From Streptomyces viridiviolaceus (lineage in GTDB: Bacteria; Actinomycetota; Actinomycetes; Streptomycetales; Streptomycetaceae): DNA of 64,000 nt. Positions within the stretch are counted from its first letter, which is position 1, and each line of letters begins with the position of its first letter. The position numbers were made by a program, and so were the translations under genes. Under the pieces are notes generated by a model. It did not search any database and was not told where the DNA came from. It saw nothing but the letters and a program-made list of their open reading frames with translations. Location: positions 186,001 through 250,000 of the forward strand of contig NZ_BMWA01000008.1 in the NCBI RefSeq assembly GCF_014650995.1, in the 5' to 3' direction. Below are positions 16,352-24,157 of the stretch, one piece after another.

Positions 16352-17866
16352 ATGCGTACCGCCCGCTTCACCCTCGACCCCGCCTTCACCGTCGGCGACG
16401 TCGACCCGCGCCTCTTCGGGTCCTTCGTCGAACACCTCGGCCGCTGCGTCTACACCGGCATCCACGAACCCGGCCACCCCACCGCCGACGAGGCCGGCCT
16501 GCGCCGGGACGTCCTGGAGCTGGTCCGCGAACTCGGCGTGACCGCCATCCGCTACCCGGGCGGCAACTTCGTCTCCGGCTACAAGTGGGAGGACTCCGTC
16601 GGACCCGTCGAGGACCGCCCCCGCCGCCTCGACCTCGCCTGGCACTCCACCGAGACCAACCGCTTCGGCCTCTCCGAGTACATCGCCTTCCTGAGGAAGG
16701 TCGGTCCGCAGGCCGAGCCCATGATGGCCGTCAACCTCGGCACGCGCGGCGTCGCCGAGGCCCTCGAGCTCCAGGAGTACGCCAACCACCCGGCGGGCAC
16801 CGCGCTGTCGGACCTGCGCGCCGCGCACGGCGACAAGGACCCCTTCGGGATCAGGCTCTGGTGCCTGGGCAACGAGATGGACGGCCCCTGGCAGACCGGC
16901 CACAAGACCGCCGAGGAGTACGGCCGCCTCGCCGCCGAGACCGCCCGCGCCATGCGCCAGCAGGATCCCGGCGTCGAACTGGTCGCCTGCGGCTCCTCCG
17001 GCCAGTCCATGCCGACCTTCGCCGAGTGGGAGGCGAAGGTGCTGGCCGAGACGTACGACCTGGTCGACTACATCTCGCTGCACGCCTACTACGAGCCGGT
17101 CGACGGCGACGTGGACTCCTTCCTCGCCTCCGCCGTCGACATGGAGTCCTTCATCGAGAACGTGGTCGCCACCTGCGACCACGTGGGCGCGCGGCTGAAG
17201 TCCGAGAAGAAGATCAACCTCTCCTTCGACGAGTGGAACGTCTGGTACCTCTCCCGCTGGCAGGAACAGGCGACCACGTTCGCCCAGGACGACTGGCCCG
17301 AGGCTCCGCGCCTGCTGGAGGACAACTACAGCGTCACCGACGCGGTGGTCTTCGGCTCCCTCCTCATCGCCCTGCTGCGGCACGCCGACCGCGTCACCGT
17401 CGCCTGCCTCGCCCAGCTCGTCAACGTCATCGCCCCGATCATGACCGAGCCGGGCGGCCCGGCCTGGCGGCAGACGACGTTCTTCCCCTTCGCGCAGGCC
17501 TCGAAGTACGGCCGCGGCGAGGTCCTCGACGTCCGCGTGGACTCACCCACGTACGAGACGAAGAAGTACGGCGAGGCCGACCTGCTGCACGCCACCGCCG
17601 TGCGCGCCGAGGACGGCTCCGTCACCGTCTTCGCCGTCAACCGCTCCCGCACCGAGCCGCTGCCGCTCGACGTCGCCCTGAGCGGCCTCGGCCCGACCGA
17701 GGTCGTCGAGCACAGCGTCCTCGCGGACGCCGACCCCGACGCCCGCAACACCCTCGCCGAGCCCGAGCGGGTCGTCCCGCACCCGGCGCAGGGCACGGCC
17801 CTCGAGGACGGCAGGCTGACCGCCGTCCTGGAGCCGCTGTCCTGGAACGTGATCCGGCTGCGCTGA
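16352..17866 (+). CDS. Alpha-L-arabinofuranosidase, GH51
   Basis: A 504-residue GH51 enzyme that removes terminal alpha-L-arabinofuranose from arabinan, arabinoxylan or arabinogalactan fragments. The (beta/alpha)8 barrel carries both expected glutamates: acid/base Glu175 in CLGNEMDGPW and nucleophile Glu294 in NLSFDEWNVWYL. The early FGSFVEHLGRCVYTGI and RYPGGNFVSGYKWED motifs are also typical. A C-terminal beta-sandwich runs from about residue 400. There is no signal peptide, so it works in the cytosol on imported oligosaccharides, which fits its place as last gene of the importer operon. The ATG at 16352 follows GAAAGGA. It converges on the GH35-like gene, with only two bases between the stops. 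Confidence 0.95.
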   Translation: MRTARFTLDPAFTVGDVDPRLFGSFVEHLGRCVYTGIHEPGHPTADEAGLRRDVLELVRELGVTAIRYPGGNFVSGYKWEDSVGPVEDRPRRLDLAWHSTETNRFGLSEYIAFLRKVGPQAEPMMAVNLGTRGVAEALELQEYANHPAGTALSDLRAAHGDKDPFGIRLWCLGNEMDGPWQTGHKTAEEYGRLAAETARAMRQQDPGVELVACGSSGQSMPTFAEWEAKVLAETYDLVDYISLHAYYEPVDGDVDSFLASAVDMESFIENVVATCDHVGARLKSEKKINLSFDEWNVWYLSRWQEQATTFAQDDWPEAPRLLEDNYSVTDAVVFGSLLIALLRHADRVTVACLAQLVNVIAPIMTEPGGPAWRQTTFFPFAQASKYGRGEVLDVRVDSPTYETKKYGEADLLHATAVRAEDGSVTVFAVNRSRTEPLPLDVALSGLGPTEVVEHSVLADADPDARNTLAEPERVVPHPAQGTALEDGRLTAVLEPLSWNVIRLR

Positions 17867-17868
17867 GG

Positions 17869-20631
17869 TCACCGGCGGCCGGGGGAGGCGACCGGTTCCA
17901 CCGGCACCCCTCCGGCCGCCGCGCCCAGCAGCGTCAGCCGCACCGTCCCCGGCCCCGACGCCGTGCCGCCGTCGGCCAGCACCGCCAGGGCCAGGGTGTT
18001 GTCGGCGGCGCGGGTGCGCAGGATGCCGTTCGGCAGGACGAAGGTGTGCTGCGGCGCGTCCGCGTCGTTGACGTACTGGCCCATGTTCCAGCCGTTCAGG
18101 AAGACCTGGACGCGGTAGGCGCGGGCCGGGTCGTCGTCGAGGACGAGCCCGATCGAGGCGTCGACGTCCGGCGGGACGTCCAGCCGGAAGCCGGTCCGGT
18201 ACCAGGTCACGCCCTGCCGCCGGTCCGCCCGCGGGAACGACGTGGACTCCCAGCCGGCGTCGTCGTACCCGGGCAGATGCCAGCCCCACCGCTCGCCGTA
18301 CAGCCCGCCGTTGTTGAGCGGCCCGCGCACCGGATCGGGCGCGGCCTGCCCCCGCAGCCGCCAGCGCACCTCGGGCGCCGCCCCCTCGAAGGCGGCGGAC
18401 GTCAGCCCGCGCGCCGCCTTGTGGGTGTCGCGCATGCCGGCGTCCTGGTCGTGCTGCGTCCGCCGGACGAGGACGGACAGGACCGGACGGTCACCGGCAC
18501 CCGGCCGCTCGCGCAGCCTCGTCCGCAACCGCTCCGGCACCCGGAAGCGGGCCTCGGCCGTCCACGTGCCCTGCCCCGCCGCCCCGCCCCCGTCCGGCGC
18601 CGGCATCCGGTGCGTGCCCAGCGGCTCGCCGTCCAGCCAGGCCATCAGCAGCCCCTGGGCACCGGTGCTGTAGGCGAGGGACACCGCCTCCAGGCCCGAG
18701 GCTCCGGTCAGGTGCCCCCGGTACCAGACGTCGCCGTAGTGGAAGCCGTAGTCGTCGGCGAAGAGGACGGGCCGCCCGTCGGGCACGGGGGTCGTGCTGT
18801 GCGACGCCGTACGGTCGGCGACCGCCCACCCGGAGTCGTCGTAGCCCGGTTCGGACTCCGGGTTCTCGGTCCGCCGCCGCCAGCCGTCCAGCGCGGGCAG
18901 CACCAGCTCGGGCACCCCGGGCAGCGGCCAGTCGCTCAGCAGGCTTCCGGCCCGGCTGACCGTCGTGCTCACCGCGTCGCCGTTCCAGGTGACGTCCGTG
19001 ATGCCGCGCGGCCCCCACACCTCCAGCCCGGTCTCCTCGACCGTGTCACCGGTGAGCCGCACGGTGGAGCCGCTGAGGGAGACGTCCCGCAGCAGCGCCG
19101 GGCCGTGGACGAGGACCTTGCCCGACGGGGTCTCGTACGGCCACAGCCGCAGCGACGTGGCGTCGTCGGCGAAGAGCAGCAGCAGCTCCCGGTCGGAACC
19201 CGGGCCCCGGACCCGGACCCGGGTCAGCCCGTCCACCCCGAGCGGCACCGTCACGTGCAGCTTGCCGCGGTCGTAGGCCCAGGCGGCCTCCTCGTCCAGC
19301 CGGGTGGGCCACGGCTCGCTCGGGCAGTCCAGCACGACGTGAGCCGTCTCGCCGGCCCGGCCCGTGAACACGGCGACGTCCCGCCGTCCGACGCTCAGCA
19401 GCATCATGGGCTGCACGGTGGCGTGGGCCAGCTTCCGCCCGCCGCCCAGGTCGAGGCCGGTGGCGAGCAGCCGGGCGTCCCGGGCCGGGAGGGTGACCGG
19501 CACGTCGGTCCCGTCCATCGGCAGCGTCGAGGACACCTCCTCGGCGGAGTCGTTGCGCAGGACGTACACGTGGCTGCCGGTGTCCGGATTGGTCAGGTGC
19601 CGCACCCGGATCCTGGCGTCCGAGGCCCTGACCCCCGCCGCCCGCTCCAGCCTGGCGAGGTCGGGCACATGGCGCAGCAACTGCCCGAGCTGGTGCAGCG
19701 GCGCCAGAGCGGCCGTCGGGTTGCGCCCCTCCCCGATCGCCGCCCCGGAGCCGTACGAGGCCGTGGGCGCGGACGGCGCGGCCAGCCAGCCCCACGAGGT
19801 GCCGCCGAACGCCATGTGGACGTTGTGCAGCGTGACCCCGTCCGCGAGCCGGGCCAGATGCGCCCGCCGCTCCTCGGCCTCCGTGCGCGCCCCGCGGACC
19901 TCCCCCCAGACGACCGGGGAGTCGCCGTGGAGGACGGGTACGTCGATGCCGTCCGCGCGGACCTTCTCGTACACGTGGGACAGATCCGCGCGGCGGGGCG
20001 CGTCGACCCGGTAGAGCAGGACCGTGCCGGTGCCCTTGGTGTACAGGTGCCGGGCGGCGATGGCGTCGACGCGGGTCAGCCACTCGTCGGCGTGCCGCAG
20101 ATACGCCGGGTCCGTCGTCCGGGCCCGGCCCCCAGCCGCCGTCAGCCAGCCCGGGAGGCCGCCCGCGTCGACGTCCGCGCCGATGTACGGGCCGGGCCGC
20201 AGGATCACGTACAGGCCGGTCTCCGCGGCCGTACGCAGGAACAGGTCCAGGTCGCGGACGCCGGTGAAGTCGTAGCGGCCGGGCGCGGGGGAGTGGTGGT
20301 TCCAGGCGACGGGCACGCTGACCGCGTTGTAGCCGTGCGCGCGCATCTTCTGCAGCACGTCCCGCCACAGCGACGGGCTCGGCAGCCGGAAGGGGTGCAG
20401 CTCCCCGGACCACAGCACCAGGCGTCTGCCGTCGACCAGCGGCGAGTACCGGTCGAAACCGACCCGGTGCGGCACCCCGTCGGCACCCGGCGGCCCGGGC
20501 GGCGGGCCGGTGGGGACGGTACGGGGCGCGCCGGACCCGGCCGCCGCGCCGCTGCCGCCGAGGGCGAGACCGAGGACGGTGGTGCCGGCGAGGGCGCTGA
20601 ACGCTCGTCTGCTGAGCCTGCTGAGCTCCAA
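17869..20631 (-). CDS. Secreted GH35 beta-galactosidase-like protein lacking catalytic glutamates
   Basis: A 920-residue protein with a Tat-type signal (MELSRLSRRAFSALAG, then a hydrophobic run). The N-terminal GH35 barrel is recognisable: YNAVSVPVAWNHHSPAPGRY, GLYVILRPGPYI, GGLPGWL and later AFGGTSWGW. The C-terminal half has jelly-roll domains with repeated ...GYDDSGW... and ...PGYDDAGWEST... motifs. The acid/base motif of the family (QIENEYG) is replaced at about 204-214 by VLLYRVDAPRR. The usual WICAEW-like stretch has become IGADVDA. The segment expected to hold the nucleophile (EFW-GWFD) is absent between 240 and 275. It may be a non-catalytic galactan-binding protein or have a shifted mechanism. 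Gene adjacency to GH51 suggests arabinogalactan as the target. Confidence 0.75.
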   Translation of the reverse strand: MELSRLSRRAFSALAGTTVLGLALGGSGAAAGSGAPRTVPTGPPPGPPGADGVPHRVGFDRYSPLVDGRRLVLWSGELHPFRLPSPSLWRDVLQKMRAHGYNAVSVPVAWNHHSPAPGRYDFTGVRDLDLFLRTAAETGLYVILRPGPYIGADVDAGGLPGWLTAAGGRARTTDPAYLRHADEWLTRVDAIAARHLYTKGTGTVLLYRVDAPRRADLSHVYEKVRADGIDVPVLHGDSPVVWGEVRGARTEAEERRAHLARLADGVTLHNVHMAFGGTSWGWLAAPSAPTASYGSGAAIGEGRNPTAALAPLHQLGQLLRHVPDLARLERAAGVRASDARIRVRHLTNPDTGSHVYVLRNDSAEEVSSTLPMDGTDVPVTLPARDARLLATGLDLGGGRKLAHATVQPMMLLSVGRRDVAVFTGRAGETAHVVLDCPSEPWPTRLDEEAAWAYDRGKLHVTVPLGVDGLTRVRVRGPGSDRELLLLFADDATSLRLWPYETPSGKVLVHGPALLRDVSLSGSTVRLTGDTVEETGLEVWGPRGITDVTWNGDAVSTTVSRAGSLLSDWPLPGVPELVLPALDGWRRRTENPESEPGYDDSGWAVADRTASHSTTPVPDGRPVLFADDYGFHYGDVWYRGHLTGASGLEAVSLAYSTGAQGLLMAWLDGEPLGTHRMPAPDGGGAAGQGTWTAEARFRVPERLRTRLRERPGAGDRPVLSVLVRRTQHDQDAGMRDTHKAARGLTSAAFEGAAPEVRWRLRGQAAPDPVRGPLNNGGLYGERWGWHLPGYDDAGWESTSFPRADRRQGVTWYRTGFRLDVPPDVDASIGLVLDDDPARAYRVQVFLNGWNMGQYVNDADAPQHTFVLPNGILRTRAADNTLALAVLADGGTASGPGTVRLTLLGAAAGGVPVEPVASPGRR

Positions 20632-20726
20632 GGGAGCCTCTCCTGTTGCCTGTTCTTCCGGTGCTGCCGCGTGCGCTGGGCCGCCTGTGCCGGGTCATTG
20701 TCCCAGCGGACCTCACAATGGTTCGT

Positions 20727-21185
20727 ATGAGGATCTCGGCACGGGCGGACTACGCGGTGCGGGCGGTGCTGGAACTCGCCGTCCAGCAGGGCGACTGCCC
20801 GGTGAAGGCGGAGGCAGTGGCCACCGCCCAGGACATTCCGTACAAGTTTTTGGAGGGTATCCTCGGCGACCTCCGGCGCGGCGGCGTCGTCGAGAGCCGG
20901 CGTGGCGGGGGCGGCGGCTTCCGGCTGGCGCGCGAGGCGTCGGCGATCACGGTGGCGGACGTGATCCGGGCGGTGGACGGCCCGATCGTCTCCGTGCGGG
21001 GCGAGCGGCCGACCGGCCTGTCCTACACCGGCACGGCACAACCACTCCTGCCCCTGTGGATCGCGCTGCGCGCCAATGTGCGTCGGATCCTGGAGGGCGT
21101 GACGATCGCGGACCTCGCGGCGGACGCGCTGCCGGATCCCGTGCGGGAGCTGGCGACGGAGCCGGCGGCCTGGGAGAACCCCTAG
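20727..21185 (+). CDS. Rrf2-family transcriptional regulator
   Basis: A 152-residue Rrf2 protein: MRISARADYAVRAVLELAV is the classic start, followed by the helix-turn-helix (VKAEAVATAQDIPYKFLEGIL) and the wing (GGVVESRRGGGGGFRLAR). It has a single cysteine (GDCPVK) and lacks the three-Cys cluster of IscR, so it is unlikely to bind an Fe-S cluster in the same way. I chose ATG 20727 because the family consensus begins there; ATG 20718 is in frame nine bases upstream, and no ribosome site is seen before either, so the mRNA may be leaderless. It is divergent from the GH35-like gene across 95 bp, but a link between them is not shown. Confidence 0.88.
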   Translation: MRISARADYAVRAVLELAVQQGDCPVKAEAVATAQDIPYKFLEGILGDLRRGGVVESRRGGGGGFRLAREASAITVADVIRAVDGPIVSVRGERPTGLSYTGTAQPLLPLWIALRANVRRILEGVTIADLAADALPDPVRELATEPAAWENP

Positions 21186-21344
21186 CGGGTCGTACCGGCG
21201 GGCGGCGGCCGGATCCCGACCCGGCGCGGTGAATGGCCGGACAGCGACCTGTCCGGGCCCGCGCGGCCGTGCGTACGATGCGACCGCTCCCGGTCTTCAC
21301 GGGTCCTTCATGATTCCGTCACGACCGGGGTGACCGCGCCCTGA

Positions 21345-21373
21345 TTGACATGTCCATGACTTCATGGTGCGAC
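21345..21373 (+). promoter_or_regulatory. Promoter for the DUF4360 gene
   Basis: TTGACA (21345-21350), 17-bp spacer, TGCGAC (21368-21373), 33 bp before the start codon at 21406. Perfect -35 box, weak -10. The remainder of 21186-21405 holds no gene that I can see. Confidence 0.45.
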
Positions 21374-21405
21374 ACTCCACCCCCCACCGAACCGATGGGA
21401 GAACC

Positions 21406-22056
21406 ATGGCCACCGGCCTGCTCCTGAGCGGCACGATCGCCGCGCTCCTCACCTCCGCGCTGCCCGCGCAGCACCCGTCCGACGGGATCGTCGACCCGCC
21501 CCCGGACAGGATCGTCATCAAGATCGCCACGGTGAACGGCTCCGGCTGCCCGCAGGGCACGGCGGCCGTGGCCGTCTCCGAGGACAACACCGCCTTCACG
21601 GTGACCTACAGCGACTACCTCGCCCAGGCGGGCGGGGACTCCGACCCCACGGCGTTCCGCAAGAACTGCCAGCTCAACCTGGTCGTCCACGTCCCGCAGG
21701 GCTTCACGTACGCCGTCGCCGGCGCCGACTACCGCGGCTTCGCCGCCCTCCAGCCCGGCGCGAAGGGCACACAGCGGGCCTCGTACTACTTCCAGGGCTC
21801 CCCGAACACCGAGTACCGGACCCACCCGTTCAGCGGCCCCCACCACGACAACTGGCAGGCCACCGACAGCACCGAATGGGCCCAACTGGTCTGGGCCCCC
21901 TGCGGAGTCCAGCGCAACTTCAACATCAACACCGAACTGCGGGTGGCCGCGGGGACGTCGGCACCCGACAAGGTGAGCTTCATGACGATGGACTCCACGG
22001 ACGGGGACATCAGCACGGTGTACCACCTGGCGTGGAAGGAGTGCCCGAGGCCCTGA
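21406..22056 (+). CDS. DUF4360 secreted protein
   Basis: A 216-residue secreted protein. Residues 1-20 (MATGLLLSGTIAALLTSALP) form a signal peptide ending near ALPAQ. The mature part has four cysteines, in GSGCPQGTAAV, KNCQLNLVV, WAPCGVQRNFNINTEL and KECPRP, which could pair in two disulfides. This is the DUF4360 pattern known from actinobacteria and fungi; function unknown. The ATG at 21406 is preceded by GGGAGAA; an in-frame upstream ATG at 21364 would place a hydrophilic stretch before the signal and is unlikely. Monocistronic: its own promoter lies upstream and a hairpin terminator follows. Confidence 0.85.
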   Translation: MATGLLLSGTIAALLTSALPAQHPSDGIVDPPPDRIVIKIATVNGSGCPQGTAAVAVSEDNTAFTVTYSDYLAQAGGDSDPTAFRKNCQLNLVVHVPQGFTYAVAGADYRGFAALQPGAKGTQRASYYFQGSPNTEYRTHPFSGPHHDNWQATDSTEWAQLVWAPCGVQRNFNINTELRVAAGTSAPDKVSFMTMDSTDGDISTVYHLAWKECPRP

Positions 22057-22091
22057 GTCCGAGGTCGCGCCGGCTACGCCGGGAGGCCGGC

Positions 22092-22117
22092 CCGCCGGGG
22101 ACGGCCGTCCCCGGCGG
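22092..22117 (+). terminator. Hairpin terminator after DUF4360
   Basis: Perfect 11-bp stem CCGCCGGGGAC / GTCCCCGGCGG with a 4-base loop, 36 bp after the stop codon. Confidence 0.75.
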
Positions 22118-22261
22118 GGGCCCTCAGCGGCCGCTGACAGGTGCATCTCAGGCCCCGCCCAGGTGTGTCGTGCAGCGTGACGTGCATGCACGGACACCGA
22201 CCACGCACCCCCGAGACCGAACGCACCCGTCGCTGGTTCTCCCGGCGGGGCCCCGAGCGGC

Positions 22262-22420
22262 ATGCCGAGCGGTCAGCCGAGCGGCGCTCCCAGCGGCGGA
22301 CCGGGCGGTGGCATGGGCGGCACCCCCACCCAGCAGCACGTCCACACCGTCATCCGCACGCCCAACGGCAACGACTACGGCGTGGACCTGCTCAAGCTGC
22401 ACCTGGAGTCCGACCACTGA
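22262..22420 (+). CDS. Possible small protein with an [10 protein letters not shown] motif (52 aa)
   Basis: A 52-residue frame: a Pro/Ser/Gly-rich start ([17 protein letters not shown]) followed by [19 protein letters not shown] and a short acidic end. The C-terminal motif resembles small uncharacterised Streptomyces proteins that I recall only loosely. There is no clear ribosome site, and the frame stays open upstream to about 22181 without a start codon, so this could be the 3' part of a decayed or frameshifted gene. It lies in the gap between DUF4360 and the convergent PstS-like gene. Confidence 0.35.
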   Translation: MPSGQPSGAPSGGPGGGMGGTPTQQHVHTVIRTPNGNDYGVDLLKLHLESDH

Positions 22421-22445
22421 CCCGGACCACCGCGGCCCGCGCCGG

Positions 22446-24005
22446 TCACGCCCCGCTCGGCCGGCACAGCAGCGGCTTGGCCAGCTCCGAGCAGGGGCGA
22501 TGTCCCTGGGAGCGGAGGATGTCCTTGCCGACCTCGTCGGAGAGGTAGCGCAGGAATCCCGCGGCGATCGAGTCCGCCGGCGGTTCGCCGTAGGTGTAGG
22601 CGATCTCCGTCTGCCAGTACGGGTACGCCCCCTCGTCAGCGCCCTCCAGGGTGGCCGGGTAGCCGTCGATGCGGACCTGCTGGACGTCGCCGTGCGCGGC
22701 GGCGGCGCCGACCTCGCTGTGCCCCAGGGCGCCCGGGGTCGACGCCACCGTGTCGAGCAGCGTCTGGGTGTCACCGGCCTCGCAGCGGCCCGGCCGGTCC
22801 CCGTCCAGCCCCGCGCAGTCGGCCGTGGTGACCGCCGGGAGGGACCGGCCGCCGAGGACCTGCCGTTCGAGCGTGGTCCGGGTGCCCGAGCCGGGGTTCC
22901 GGCTGACGAGATGGATGGGCACGTCGTTGCCCTTCACCTGGCTCCAGTTGGTGATGGTCCCGGCGTAGATGTCCCGGACCTGCTTCAGGGACAGGTCCCG
23001 GACCCCGGCGTCCTCGTTCACGACCAGGGTGAACAGGGACAGGGCGACGGGCCTGGGCAGCAGCTGGGGGCGGCCCTCGGACTTCGGCCCGTCGCTGAAC
23101 GACAGCCTGTTCCCGAGGCCCCGTGCTCCCGCGAGTCCGGCGTCGGCGCCGGTGGCGGCCAGGGAGTCCAGCCCGGCGACACTGCCCTTGAAGGAGGTGG
23201 CGGTGAGCGGGATACGGGCGTCCGGGCAGGTCCTCTCGTACTGCTTCGCGGCCTCCCGCAGCACCGGCGCGAAGGCCGTGGAGCCCGACAGGTGCAGTGT
23301 GCCGCCGGCGCAGTCCAGCGGCGCGGCGGTGGCGTCGTCCCCGGCGAACGTGAACGCGGACTGGGCGGCGCTCACCAGGATGAGGGAGGCGAGCAGCCAG
23401 CGGACCTGCCGCGAGGCGAACGGGTAGTACGCGGTCTTCTTGATGCGCCCGCCGCGTACACCGCCGACCACCCCTGCGGTGACCTCCGGTTCGGGGAACT
23501 CGGGGTCGGTGAAGCCCTCCTCACGGTCCAGAACCGCCAGGACCTTGTAATGGGCCCTGCGATTCAGGATCACCTTGGGCAGTTTGATGACCCTGCCCGT
23601 GGTCTCGAAACCGTCGGCTCCCGGCACGAAGAAGGTGGGCGGCACCATGGGGCTGCGCTCCGTCACGGTCATGCCGACCACGCGGCGGCCGGGGAAGGCG
23701 ATGCGTATGCCCACGGGGTCGTTGACGGGAGCGACGTAGTCGCCGTCGACGATGGGGCTCCAGCCGACGTTCTCGATCCGCAGCAGGACGACCGAGGGAT
23801 CGCGCAGGTTCGTACCGTCCCACTGCATCCGCTGGAGCACCGTCGTCTCGGGCGCGGAGGCGGCCGAGTCCCGGAGGTTGGTGTCCAACTGCACGCGATA
23901 GCCGAGCCGTTTGCGGCCCGCCAGGACGAACTCCCACATGGCCGCGACCACGGGTACGGCCAGACCCAGGACGGCGACCAGGGACTCCCACGACAGACTC
24001 GGCAC
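22446..24005 (-). CDS. Membrane-anchored PstS-like phosphate/substrate-binding protein
   Basis: A 519-residue protein with an unusual layout. Membrane segment 1 (about 7-28) is followed by a soluble domain of about 170 residues (29-195). Membrane segment 2 (VRWLLASLILVSAAQSAFTF, 201-220) precedes a PstS-type periplasmic-binding domain from 231 on. The binding domain has the phosphate-loop SGSTAFAPVLREAAKQYE (240-257), IYAGTITNWSQV and the conserved NPGSGTRTTLERQVLG. The topology suggests that the middle domain is cytosolic and the binding domain external. There is no pst permease or ATPase nearby, so this is an orphan sensor-like or scavenging protein rather than a transporter subunit. Start GTG at 24005 after CGGGAG. 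Confidence 0.8.
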   Translation of the reverse strand: MPSLSWESLVAVLGLAVPVVAAMWEFVLAGRKRLGYRVQLDTNLRDSAASAPETTVLQRMQWDGTNLRDPSVVLLRIENVGWSPIVDGDYVAPVNDPVGIRIAFPGRRVVGMTVTERSPMVPPTFFVPGADGFETTGRVIKLPKVILNRRAHYKVLAVLDREEGFTDPEFPEPEVTAGVVGGVRGGRIKKTAYYPFASRQVRWLLASLILVSAAQSAFTFAGDDATAAPLDCAGGTLHLSGSTAFAPVLREAAKQYERTCPDARIPLTATSFKGSVAGLDSLAATGADAGLAGARGLGNRLSFSDGPKSEGRPQLLPRPVALSLFTLVVNEDAGVRDLSLKQVRDIYAGTITNWSQVKGNDVPIHLVSRNPGSGTRTTLERQVLGGRSLPAVTTADCAGLDGDRPGRCEAGDTQTLLDTVASTPGALGHSEVGAAAAHGDVQQVRIDGYPATLEGADEGAYPYWQTEIAYTYGEPPADSIAAGFLRYLSDEVGKDILRSQGHRPCSELAKPLLCRPSGA

Positions 24006-24157
24006 GTCCGGCTCCCGATCAGGACAGAGACATGGGAGGCCATGGTGGCGGCAGGGCGGCGGGGGAAGCCGGTGATGTACTGAGTCTCCCGCTCGAGTTC
24101 ATGGACAGGTCACCTGTGGCACCGGATGTTCTCCGGCCGTTCGCCGTGCCCCGGTGC

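Noticed and set aside
16297..20730. Rightward open frame of almost 1500 codons across GH51 and GH35
   Set aside because: It is out of frame with GH51, antisense to the GH35-like gene, has no recognisable domain and has the amino-acid bias of a GC shadow.
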